In this document: positions 47,401-57,019 of the stretch, piece after piece | How the letters are laid out: the number at the start of each line of letters is the position of its first letter | How positions within the stretch are numbered: the stretch's first letter is position 1 | The notes under the pieces: model-generated | What the model was told of the DNA's origin: nothing | Database searches by the model: none | The model's input: only the letters and a program-made list of their open reading frames with translations | Assembly (NCBI GenBank): GCA_916613615.1 | Contig: OU744725.1 | Span: 52,571,575-52,635,574, forward strand | DNA length: 64,000 bases | Direction: 5' to 3' | Source of the DNA: Steromphala cineraria | Taxonomy: Eukaryota; Mollusca; Gastropoda; Trochida; Trochidae | Position numbers and translations under genes: made by a program

Positions 47401-49452
47401 AATTCTATTGATCAAACAATGATCACTTTTTCACCTCCCTTTTTCAGGACTCTGCCACACCCAATCCTCTAGCTAAGGCTCACCTTGACCTTCTCTCTCA
47501 ACTCATCGGAGCCAGCGTCACCAAGAAATCTGAATTCCGTCTCAACCTGTTCCACACTGATGAGGAGGAAGAGTAAGTAAAACACATGCGAATCTAGCTT
47601 ATGAGCCCAGGGTACAGATTAGTGGAGTTAGCGTAACTTTCGTAACTTTGTACCCTGAGACAGGATGCACAGATGCTGACCTTCTGTCTTTTTATGTCAT
47701 AGGCAGACTTCTCTCTTGTTCATTCTGAAACATTTGAGGTGAATTTTCGCAACACAAATGCAGACTTTATTTCCATCCACTCAAATATTGTTTTGGTCGT
47801 GGACTTACTATTCTAGAGATGTGTGTGCCCATCACACACATGAAGATACTTAAGTATTCTCAACAGTTTATAACACAAAAAGGAATTTAAAAAACATTTA
47901 AAAAAATGACGTTTGATAATGCGGGTAAAAATAAAATAAAAAATAAAAAATTCTCAACAGTTTTGACCACATGTTCAATTGAAACAACCTCACTCTTTGA
48001 CATTTCAACCAATCAGAATTACTAGTCTAGAAAGCGCCCCACTTATGAAAAAGGTTGAGATATAATGGTAAACCAGCGTTATTTCAAAATATGTAAAATT
48101 TTGGATTTTTGCTTTAATGGAATCCTCTGAATTGAATATTCTCTGCCCATTGCCCTTTTACCTTTGCCCCTTGCCCTATCATATGCGCCATGCCCTGCCA
48201 CTGTTGCATAATTGTTCAAAGTAAAATGTGATTCTTTTATCCAGACAAGCTGCAGCAATCCGTCCAATAGAAACTACAGAATCTCAGGTTGTCAAGATAG
48301 ATGCCTCCAAGGTAAGTCTATTTAGAACAGATCTTGTGAAAACTTAACAAGTATTACCGTATTTTACGTAATTAGCGCCAAGGGCGCTTAAAAAGTAGAC
48401 TGGAGTAGACGCCTATTAAAGTGGTGTGAATGACGACCGAAAAATAAAGACTACTCAAATGGAACTGTTTTTAGATTCTCTTTGATAACTGATACAGAAC
48501 ATAATTACACATTATTAAGTAGAAAATAACATATATTGCATCCTTTTATTTCTCTTGAAACAAAGTGAATACGTTGAATTTATCATTTTAGTACCGCTGT
48601 TACATGGGCGGTTATCAGACCTATAATTACAAAACCTGGTGGGCGCTTATTGGATCAGGGCGCTTATTACGTCGAATATGGTATATATCCTGTTTTGTAC
48701 AAACATAAGTAGAAAGTAACATATATTGCATCCTTTTAATGTGAATATGTTGTATTTATAGTTTTAGTACCACTGGTACATAAGCGGTTATTAGACCTAT
48801 AATTACAAAACTCTTGGTGGGCGCTTATTTGAGCAGGGCGCTTATTAAGTCGAATATGGTACATGAAAGTAAAACAATTTACCTAACATTGAGGCAATTC
48901 TCAAAAAGACACTCCTCAAATGTGTTTCATTCAGAATAAAACATTTAATTTTGTTCTTCTATGAATATTTTTCCTTGCAATGACTTTCTCTGACCTGGAA
49001 TCGGAATAAATTTCCCAAAGAACAACTTGAATGGCAAAGTCAAGTGCTTAAAATGTTTAATTACATATATTGTACGTAAGTAATTGAAATATAGCAGGTT
49101 GGAATAAGGAGAGCACAATTTTTTTAGAATTGTTTAGTTTTAAGTTTTTGGGACGGTCACTTTGGACCTACAAATCTTTTTTTGATTTGAGTCAAGAGAA
49201 AGCCATTGCCAGTCATTTTGATATATTGGCCTTTAAATCTAATTCCCAACTTGTCAAGTTTTATTGTAAATTAGCAAAATACTAAATCAAATAAGATTTA
49301 AAACAAACTTTGTTAATATCACATTTTCCATTGTTTGTTTTTTCAAACAGAAAACAAAGAACGCAGCACTGAGTAAAATTATGGGTGAACTAACGGTGGA
49401 AGGAAGCTCCTCAGACAAGGGAGATAATCTGCTTGACCTTATGGACAGTTAG
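38499..49452 (+). CDS. OSCP1: OSCP1 (organic solute carrier partner 1), 10 exons, 368 aa
   Basis: Coding exons: 38499-38610, 42893-43047, 43522-43689, 44353-44433, 44897-45000, 45511-45633, 46530-46599, 47448-47572, 48245-48311, 49351-49452 (TAG). All have AG/GT borders and phases agree. The protein begins MSLKTLPLLFINLGGEMMYI and contains LDQRLRAQNIP, FNKRFMEELFKPQ, LYSKKAMRTVFDRLAHASIM, VSIFLKDKVQNNNGRFVLP and LNLFHTDEEEE. Each has a near-identical counterpart in vertebrate OSCP1 (about 380 aa). It has no transmembrane segment and ends with an acidic stretch followed by DNLLDLMDS. Vertebrate OSCP1 (NOR1) is reported to stimulate organic-anion uptake and is expressed in testis and ciliated cells; its biochemical role is unsettled. 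Introns are crowded with MITEs. Candidate poly(A) signals: AATAAA at 49750 and 54206. Confidence 0.96.
39318..39685. mobile_element. Tc1/mariner-type MITE with poly-C tract (GCGCTTATTAGGACG type), copy A
   Basis: TA, then CCGTTTTCGTCCTAATAAGC; ends GCTTATTAGGACGAATACGG then TA. The interior repeats AAGCGCCCCC and holds an uninterrupted run of about 25 C at 39585-39606 and beyond. It is in OSCP1 intron 1. Other copies are at 48357-48681 and about 48790-48862. Confidence 0.82.
40796..41152 (+). mobile_element. TTAA-MITE family 1 in OSCP1 intron 1
   Basis: TTAA at 40792-40795 and 41153-41156, with AGGGGCAGTAGCACG and CGTGCTACTGCCCCT ends. It is one of the best-preserved copies. Confidence 0.9.
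42395..42620 (+). repeat. Three decayed partial copies of the OSCP1 exon 2 acceptor region
   Basis: TGTTGAATGACATCGTACAG (42402), TGTTGAAAAACGTTGTACAG (42487) and TGTTGAACAACATCGTAC (42583) repeat the start of real exon 2 (TGTTGAACGACATCGTACAG at 42893). Each is followed by a remnant of TTCAACAAG and then ATTGATGTTCC or ATTGATTTC. Upstream TTTATTGACAG and TTTATAAACAG imitate the true acceptor TTTATACAG. Unit length is about 90 bp. They lie in intron 1. Confidence 0.85.
42647..42832. mobile_element. Inverted-repeat MITE, family 9, copy A
   Basis: Arms CAATAAGGAAGATTATTTTA ... TTCTTTGAAAGTGACGTTTC and the inverse CGAAACGTCGCTTTCAAAGA ... AATAATCCTCCTTATTG. OSCP1 intron 1. Confidence 0.78.
43290..43447. 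mobile_element. Inverted-repeat MITE, family 9, copy B
   Basis: CAATAAGGACAATTCTTATG ... CTGTGTAAGCGACATTTC and the inverse GTCGCTTACACAGAATAAAG ... GAATTGTCTTTATTG. OSCP1 intron 2. Flanked on the right by TGCATCACACCAACTT, matching GTTGGTGTGATG left of copy A. Confidence 0.78.
43742..43993. mobile_element. Long-TIR MITE, family 3, copy A
   Basis: Near-palindromic: CTAATCTGTACCCTAGGCTC ... ATAGCCAATCAAATC, then the inverse, ending CTGAGACAGGATG. OSCP1 intron 3. The TSD is not perfect (AACAAGAAC against AATAGAACA). Confidence 0.78.
45682..45886. mobile_element. Long-TIR MITE with 9-bp TSD, family 3, copy B
   Basis: Ends ATCCTGTCTCAG and GAGACAGGATG, flanked by a perfect CTGTTTGTG (45673-45681 and 45887-45895). 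The middle of the right arm is deleted relative to copy A. OSCP1 intron 6. A one-armed third copy is at 47588-47667 in intron 8. Confidence 0.84.
45926..46196. repeat. Inverted-repeat element with CCTCTGTGGGGAGA ends
   Basis: CCACACAGAGGCAGATCAAG at 45926 and CTTGATCTACCTCTGTGGGG at about 46170 are inverse arms. Each carries an inner GATCTAGCCTCTGTT or AACAGAGGTAGGATC. The same core forms hairpins at 55500-55572 and 61223-61277. OSCP1 intron 6. Confidence 0.68.
46625..46809. mobile_element. Inverted-repeat MITE, family 8, copy B
   Basis: ATCTTCCTATGCAAAGCC ... GCCTTGCTGCAGACCC and its inverse GGGTCTGCAGCAAGGC ... CAGTTCAGAAACTGGCG. OSCP1 intron 7, about 25 bp from the exon 7 donor. Confidence 0.78.
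47588..47667. mobile_element. Long-TIR MITE, family 3, one-armed remnant
   Basis: GCGAATCTAGCTTATGAGCC ... GTGGAGTTAGCGTAAC ... CTGAGACAGGATG matches one arm of copies A and B. It starts 15 bp past the OSCP1 exon 8 donor. Confidence 0.75.
48357..48862. mobile_element. Tc1/mariner-type MITE (GGGCGCTTATT type), copies B and C
   Basis: TA-CCGTATTTTACGTAATTAGC to GCGCTTATTACGTCGAATAT, ending GG-TA at 48681. A second, partial right end (GGGCGCTTATTAAGTCGAAT) ends near 48862. OSCP1 intron 9. Confidence 0.75.
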
Positions 49453-50048
49453 CGAGTTACCATGCTGTAAACACAAACCGCAATATGGGACCAAATTTGA
49501 AGAAAGACATAAGCATTCAACCCTGAATATACATTTCAAGCAACCCTGACAGCCTGTTTCATTCTTTCAACCCTTTCTCTTGCCCCCCATTACAGAACAA
49601 CAAAAGTAAAGTTGTAAATAAGTCTATTAGAGAGTAATGTCATAATATTAAAGAACGATAAGATTTTTATTTGATACATATCTTACGATAAACTTTTTTT
49701 AGGCTATTCAATAGGACAAAAAAATACCTGACAAAAATATTTTTGGATGAATAAAATTAAAGTGAACGATATGTATCATAAAACTTATATCGTTAGATTA
49801 AGTATCATGATTTCAGATGTATCAATATGTCGTTACAAATCTTGTTGATTCTTTTTGTATACTAGGGATAAGTATATTCATATAATGATTTTGTCCTATG
49901 TTTTGGGTTGAGTGCCTATGTGGAAAGATTTCGCTCTCTGAGACTCAAAAAAACAGCATTGTTGATGTTGATTATTTGATGATTGATGTACCTGGCACAA
50001 TATCATTTTGTAATTATGTACAACTGTGATAATTTTGGGATGATTAAG

Positions 50049-50220
50049 CAGTGATTGGGAAAGGCAGGGCCCATGGGCCATTTTGGACATTGGATGAAAA
50101 AATGGCCCATTAGGATTTTGAAGTTTACTATTGATATAATGGGCAATGGCCCATTTGAAATTCAGAAAATTATCAAAATCCTGAAAATGGCCCATTGTAA
50201 AAAATGTCTTTCCCAATTCC
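50049..50220. mobile_element. hAT-type MITE with 8-bp TSD (GGCCCAT repeats)
   Basis: CAGTGATTGGGAAAGGCAGG to AATGTCTTTCCCAATTCC, flanked by TGATTAAG (50041-50048 and 50221-50228). It contains several AATGGCCCATT blocks in both orientations. Confidence 0.8.
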
Positions 50221-51124
50221 TGATTAAGGGTTAGATTGCATGCATGAATGTCTCTTTCATTGATTGTTTAATGGTTATGAAATGCATTAATATTATGAAT
50301 TATTAATGTAATGAAATTACAATGTTATTTTTATCTGGTTTAAATGTTTGATGTTTCTCATTACGTTTTCACATACCTGTGTAATGAGCCAGTAAAAGTT
50401 TCAGTTTTTCAATCTCCAGTTTCTTGACTTTTTGAATTACATCACAAATCACTTTTGTATTTGAACATTATGAAAATCACATTTTCGTAAATATCTTGAC
50501 CTGAATGTGCAGCTTATCAAAATATGCTAACTTGGAAATTACGAAAGTAAATAAGATTTGAGCTTTTGAGTTGCATTTTAGAAGTTGTAGAGTTAAGGGA
50601 AAACCAAGATTTATGGATAGCAAACTTTTATTGCAGTTAATACAGTGTCTACGTGTAGATACTATAGTGATTTTAACGATTTTAGTATCTACACTGAAAC
50701 ATGACATTTTTGGGAATGAAGAAGTTGACTATCCAGAAAACTTTTTAATTTCCTTGAATATGCTTTTTATCCTTATTTCTTCAAGGTTTGAATGTCTTCT
50801 ACTGCTTAGGATTATGATAGTAATCTTGTTACTGTGATTGAAATGGTTGATGTAGTGTGTTTTTGTATAAGTAAACTGAAAGAACATGAAATTATTTTAA
50901 TGGTATCGTAATTCATGTCATTTTGCCCATATGTTCATTTATAAAAAGAAAAATGTCATCTGCTCCATTCTGAAGCGATGTCTTAAATTGATTACTTAGT
51001 GTAAATGAACCATTTGAAAGCAATATTTTCTAAGAAAAATACATTGGAAGTAAGATTCCTTCATCTGTTTTAAACAGACTAATTGACAGACAGTCTCCAC
51101 ATCTTCATATTATCATGATGTTAA

Positions 51125-51617
51125 AGTGACACAGAGTATCTTTCTTAAAATTTTATTTGGTTTTGATAAGCTACAAAATATCTGAAATGCTGATTGAAGT
51201 TCATATCTCATCACTGGACTTGCAAATATATCGATTTATGCATAATATCTCTAAAATGCTTGATTTTAGGGAAAAATCAAGAAAACATCTCAATTACGTT
51301 TACTATTCGAAATTATGCATCCAGTTAATCTACCTATTAGTTACAATACCTAATAAACACCATCGAATCGAATATATCTTCCTGTCAGCTTTTGACAAGG
51401 TTTCGAAATTACGTTTGGCGAATTTGTGCGCGCCACTCGAGCCACATTGTCCGGTTTTCGATCAAAATTCCGACTTTGAATGGCCGTATTTTCGCTCTAA
51501 TGTACTGATTAATGACCTTTAACTTGTTATTTTCAGTAACAATTAGTGGTTCCCGATGTAATAACATCGATTTCAAAATTTGACATATGTGATCCTATTA
51601 ACATACTCTGTGTCTCT
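51125..51617. mobile_element. TTAA-flanked MITE, family 6, copy B
   Basis: TTAA-AGTGACACAGAGTATC and ATACTCTGTGTCTCT-TTAA ends; same interior as 34932-35357 plus about 65 bp extra. Confidence 0.86.
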
Positions 51618-52180
51618 TTAAGAGAATAAATTAGTCCTGCATAATGGTGAAAGTATTGTACTTTTTGAGTGAAAAGTACCAAATTTGGCAGAGATGTTGC
51701 TCTTTGGTTGCTGATTAGATCTACAGAAGGATCCAACTTAATTTCTTTCACAGATGACCACCATTTTGAATTTCAAGATGGCCGCCAATTTACGTAAAAG
51801 CAGAAATTTGTCATTAAAACAAGCTTTATTCATTTAATTAAGACTTTTAAAATATGATTTAGTTCAGATCATACTTAAATTGTGTGTAGGAGTCAATATT
51901 GCTGCATTTCACAAAAATATTTACTAAAACTAAAAATTTGAATTTTGCAAAATTTCAAGATGGTCGCTATTGGTAAATGTCCCTAAATGAAGTCGTTTGA
52001 TGTGTTTCTACTTACGTTGAAGTTTTGGTTAATTTCTTGCTTAGTGAGATCAGAAAATATGGTCACAGAAGATTTGGTCTAGGTTGTTATTAATCGCCAC
52101 CAGGATATTAAACTTTGTACCTCGTGAGATGATATCAACAATTTACAATTATGTAAATATGTACAATTTCTTAAATAGAG

Positions 52181-52321
52181 AATACTAAACGACGTCCCGT
52201 TTCATAACATATTTATGAAACGAGTGAATGGGTTGGTATTTAACGAGCGAAAGCGAGTTAAATACCTATACCATTCACGAGTTTCATAAAAATGTTATGA
52301 AACGGGACCGAGTTTAGTATT
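52181..52321. repeat. 141-nt near-perfect hairpin
   Basis: AATACTAAACGACGTCCCG opens and CGGGACCGAGTTTAGTATT closes the structure. Inner arms include GTTTCATAACATATTTATGA, GAATGGGTTGGTATTTAAC and their inverses. The apex is ACGAGCGAAAGCGAGT. It is followed at 52398-52440 by two TGACGTCA palindromes. Confidence 0.88.
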
Positions 52322-54242
52322 TTATTTATTACTTGCTTAATAACATCATAAAAATACAAAGAAAGTCGCCAACATGACTGTCGCGGCCGACCCGCTGACA
52401 TAATGACGTCATACTTAACAATTATGACGTCATCATTATGTCACGTCATTCGGTCAGCGCGCGATGTTATGACACATAGTGTAATAACATGGTTGATTTA
52501 TTAAACAGCAATATCTTCAACGGGAGAGTAATAAAAGGATTTTCACTATTAGAAAATTGAAATAATGTTTAGTGGTGAACATAGAACCAATCACCTAACC
52601 AACATTATGACCTCACGAGCGTGTCATTACATCTGAAATAGTTTTTTACATAGATTCCTTACATGATTTGCATGTTTTATTAGATCATACTTAGCTTTGT
52701 ACTATCCTTGGTTGAAATCTCTCGTAAGCATTTGCATTTTCTTGAGCATTTTTTTTCAAAGTTCCATTTTCAGTATCCGTCCAGAAACATGTTTTGCTCT
52801 CTCAATGAATTGTTGTTAAAATGTAAAATAATGATATATTTTTTTGCATTGATATAAAGTTGAGATTAAAAAGTTAGAAATATGAAAAATATGGATATTT
52901 TTAAAAGAAATTTCCCTAGTGGATTATCCGTCCAACATTTGATATCTTTATACTTTTATGTTTTGATAATTGTTCTCATAACACTCTCCCTTTTGAGTAA
53001 TATATGATTGATTATATGCTCATGGAAATTATTGAACTGTGACAAAGGAATGCAATGCCACTGTTCATAGGCAGTGAATTAGTGTTACCCCAGTACCATA
53101 ACAATGCTAGTTATTTCAATGAAAACTTGTATGAATTATATCGATAACACTTGCATTTGATCTATTATGGATAGTCATCCACAGAATCCTAAGCAACTGC
53201 TAATAGTGTTTTTTATCAACTAATTAAATGACCATTTTGTGAAGTGTTAATGACATTGATTATTGTTTTTTATTATGTATTAACAGGGGTATAATTTTGT
53301 TTTTTTGTGTTGTTTTTTAAGCAATTTGGTTTATTTTGCCCATTTCTAACTACCCGGTATATATTTTTGTAAAATGTTTCCTTTTGTGCAATTATTTGCA
53401 ATCTAGGTTTTTTTTTTATGATGACATTGTTTTTGTTCAAATATATGACTTTAGACTTTCATTTCAAAATCTTATTGTCTTTTCTGTTCACTGCACTGAT
53501 CAAAGTCATATTAATATCCCGGTTAATGTTGATTGTTAAAATTTAACGTAAGACTAATTTTGAAGGTAAACTGAATAATCTTGAATGTTGGTGATCTAAA
53601 TTTCTGTTTTAGATGAGTACTTTGTGATGTTTACACTTTAAAATTTTGTTTATGGTAATCAATACAATTTGTGCCCCACCTTTAAAATTGTACGATTTGA
53701 ATTCAAGCATGGAAAGCAACAAATCCTTGCTTTTTGAAGCATAACTGCAAATCAATACACTAAGTACATTGATATGGCTTCTTTTCTGATCCCCATGTCA
53801 TTGAAAAAACAGGAATGCTGTTGATAAGAACAAAGCATTTGATATGCAGGGATTGTTAATTTAATATTGTTGTTAGAATCCTTGAAATAAGTGTTTCTTC
53901 ATTGGTGCACATTTTGTTATCTTATCATGAAGAAAAAAGAAATCCATATTTCCTCCCTTGATATTCAGTCCCAAATTTATAATATTGAACATAAGATTTG
54001 TTTGAGTTCGCTGTTCAATGTTATATTCTTTTATAACATTTTGTTGGTTGGTTATGATGTTGTATGTATTGAGATCCTGCACAAGCTGATTTTGTAAATG
54101 TGTTTTGTCTGAACAAAACAGTTGATGTGGGTGAAGTAATTTGAATGTTTTATGTCTGTTAGCAAAGTATTAGCTTTACAACTGTGATATCTGATAGCAC
54201 GTCTTAATAAAACTACTGTACCATTGTTAAGCCTTTCGTTTT

Positions 54243-54600
54243 TTATGCCCCCGAATCGGAGATTCCAGAGGTATATTGTTTTTGCCCTGTCAGTCTGTTT
54301 GTCTGTCACAAAACACTTTAACCTTGCTCATGACTTTTGATTGCTCAAGGGAAGACCTTTGATATTTCACATGTGCATTTATCATGATAAGACCTTTCAT
54401 GAGGTCATAATTTTTGACCTCGTGACCTTGACCTTGTCGTGGCAAGCATTTTAACCTTGGCCATTACTTGCAATTGGATAGAGATGCACGTTTGATAATT
54501 CACCTGTGCATCTACCTTTCAGATGGGGTAATAATTTATTACTAAGTGTCCTTCACCTTGGTGTTGGGGGCATCAGTGTTTCACAAACACATCTTGTTTG
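54243..54600. repeat. Molluscan interspersed repeat (GGGGGCATCAGTG end)
   Basis: Starts TTTTATGCCCCCGAATCGG, contains TTTTGACCTCGTGACCTTGA, and ends GGGGGCATCAGTGTTTCAC and AAACACATCTTGTTT. This terminal sequence is familiar to me as a common bivalve repeat. Confidence 0.7.
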
Positions 54601-55833
54601 CTTAGTATACCAGGGATGCAGAATTGGTCCATTTGTGGGTCATGTCTGATTATGAAACCTAATGGACAATTGAAAAGACGATGTACAGGTTAAGTGTTCC
54701 CGAATGTGTCTAAATGGATATTTATAAGGCGCATATTTAGTAGTATAGGTATTTGTCCTAACATTATCCTAATCCTTCATCAATGTAACCTTAATATACC
54801 TTGTCATTTATCTGAATTTATGCCAAAGGCCAATTTAAACAAAACCACTCCCTGTGGATAGTTATCACATCAAATTATAATTATGTTTGAGTATTGAACT
54901 GCATGCATTGGTTCTGAAGTACTAGCAAGGACATAAGGAGAAATCTTAGATTGGCAAATTTTCTCAAAAAAAGGCAAAGCAGTAAGGCTGAATTCAGCCA
55001 GTGAGAAAGACTGGGGAGTTACTGTCTTGCAGGAGGAGTTTCTTGCATTATTGGTTATCAAATGAATTAATGGCTCAACTATTTTCACTGTTCATAAAAA
55101 TGACTTTTTAGCAGCTTCATTACTTTTATTGTTTGACATATTGACCCCTCAGTCAATCCACACTTTTGAACTTTTGAATCATGTTGTGCCATCAGGAACA
55201 GACCTGCAATTAAAACAATACGTGAGTTTAGAGAAAATGATACTAAATATGTAAAGTTAGTAATAGTCTTCCGGTGTCTGAAAGGCCAGTTTGCTTATAG
55301 CATAGTGGCATTCGTCAAATACATCCTTAAACCTTTTGGCTCATTCAACATCTTCAATAAATAAAGGTGAAATATTATGTTCATACTCCTTGATTAAGGA
55401 TGTTTTTAGATTCAGATTTTTTTACTCTGTGACCCCTAGCGCCACACTCTGAGAACATTCTTTCATCTTCTCGATATTACTAATAACGTGAAACTTTCTG
55501 TACAGACCCTACTCTGACGCATTCTCTCCCCAATGCTTGCTCGGACTGAGTTGCCTCTGTGGGGAGATAATGACTCTGTGCACCCCCTCCAAAAAGTTCC
55601 AAATATAGATTTACAAAATTATTTCAAAATTTGCGCTTGCGACACCCAATGGGTAAGACGAAAATCCTGGATCCGCCCCTTCTGTGACCCAAAGTATGAT
55701 TGATTAAAGATAGCTCACGATAAACAAATGAGCCTTTTTCATAGAAACTAGTATTATGTACAATCTCAGTTGATTAAGATCTATATATTACTTCACAAGG
55801 TACGCAATCTGATTAAAATCGACTGATTCGAGG

Positions 55834-56200
55834 AAAAAAAGTGTAAAAATATTGTCTCTAGTGGGGTTTGAACTTCAACCAGTCCGGCTTCCCTTTCATT
55901 CACAGTCTGAAGGCACCCCTATTACCCGCATGTTCAGACGCAAGCTCATCTAGCCAATCGCAAGAATAAAGCTTTCGATATCATGCTAGGGGCAGATAAC
56001 TCCAGTGTACCATTCGTTATACATAATCACCTCTAAACGCTATTTAAAAACGAGGATGTGATTGGATAGAGTATGACTGAGTTTGTCTGCGCTAAACTGG
56101 TTATAGCAACATGGGATAGAGGTGGGTGCATTCAGACCGAGACAGAGAGGATGTTCTGGCTGGTTCGAGCCCCGATAGAGACAATATTTTTGATATTTTA
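55834..56200. mobile_element. Repeat family 5 with B-box-like termini, copy B
   Basis: Inverse arms GTAAAAATATTGTCTCTAGT and GATAGAGACAATATTTTTGA, each next to GGGGTTTGAAC or GGTTCGAGCCCC. The tRNA T-arm-like motif is therefore present at both ends. Matches 26370-26692 in inverse orientation. Confidence 0.7.
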
Positions 56201-56316
56201 TTCCGATTTTCAAGGTGATGCAATAAGACCTGAATTTACTGAGATTGTCTAATGTACTGATTTTCAGATTTGTGAAAATTCAAGATACAAAAAGTCAATA
56301 AACGTTTTTGATATAC

Positions 56317-56530
56317 CTCGTCTCACACAAGAGGTCGAATTTGTTATTGCAACCAAGGTCGTGCCATTTTAGGTTGTCCGCCACATCAATTAAAACACAC
56401 TGTCTGTCGGTACTGCCTGCTAAGTTTGGTTCCCCCTTTGCCCAATCAGCAGTTGACTTTCCAGAGGTGTCCCACACATACATTCCAGGGATTAACAGGT
56501 CGTTGCCTCCAATCCACACATTCGTTTTAT
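56317..56530 (-). CDS. C-type lectin-like domain, one internal exon
   Basis: The exon runs from an acceptor TCATCAG|AT at 56530 to a donor ACGAG|GTATATC at 56317 and encodes about 71 residues, the carboxy half of a CTLD. Visible elements are VWIGGNDL, then YVWDTSG, then ADWAKGEPN with the EPN calcium-site motif associated with mannose-type binding. C-V-L-I, NLKWHDLGC (the WND-like core with its cysteine) and FDLLCE supply the last conserved cysteines. The frame is closed upstream by an in-frame TGA before the acceptor, so the amino half must come from another exon. I could not identify the flanking exons; upstream DNA is largely transposon. Bivalves have large secreted lectin families in immunity and feeding, but a function here is not shown. 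Confidence 0.85.
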
Positions 56531-56630
56531 CTGATGATTCAAATTTGATAGAGTTTGATAATGGAATATTACAAGAGCAGATGTGTCACACTGCGATCTA
56601 TCCATACTACAGTCGCGATCCTGATCCATC

Positions 56631-56900
56631 CGTGATCTCGTAAGCTTTGGAAATGTCACAACCGCTGTACTTTTATCAATTATTTTTTGTTGGAGATAAC
56701 TTATATGTATTGGTAAACTATATACAAATTTCACTGCTTGATGATTAGACTAAATACAAATTCTTTGCACTTTTACTGACCGTGATCTTGAAAGCTTTGG
56801 AAATGTCACAAACGATGTATCAATTTTTTTTTGTTGAAGATAACTTAAATGTATTGGTAAACTATATTAAATTTCACTGCTTGATGATTAGACTAAACAA
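56631..56900. repeat. Tandem duplication, period 150 bp
   Basis: CGTGATCT(C/T)G, AAGCTTTGGAAATGTCACAA, GTATTGGTAAACTATAT and TTTCACTGCTTGATGATTAG occur at 56631-56751 and again at 56781-56898. It lies immediately upstream of the lectin exon. Confidence 0.88.
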
Positions 56901-57019
56901 TAATGCTTTGCAAAGCCGTTACATGGCTTTTCACACCCGATAAATGTTTTTTACTTCTCGTTTTTTAACTGAGTGTGATCTATTCTTTATAAAGTTGTCA
57001 AATATAAATCGACAAATAC

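Larger units (their letters stand above)
49453..54240 (+). other. Downstream region of OSCP1, possible long 3' UTR
   Basis: No reading frame with recognisable similarity. AATAAA motifs at 49750 and 54206 mark the nearest and a distant possible polyadenylation site. It holds a hAT MITE, a family-6 MITE and a large hairpin, listed separately. Whether the transcript really extends past about 49770 cannot be told from sequence. Confidence 0.4.

Noticed and set aside
49896..50216. 106-codon minus-strand ORF
   Set aside because: It reads through the GGCCCAT palindromic hAT MITE and shows no domain.
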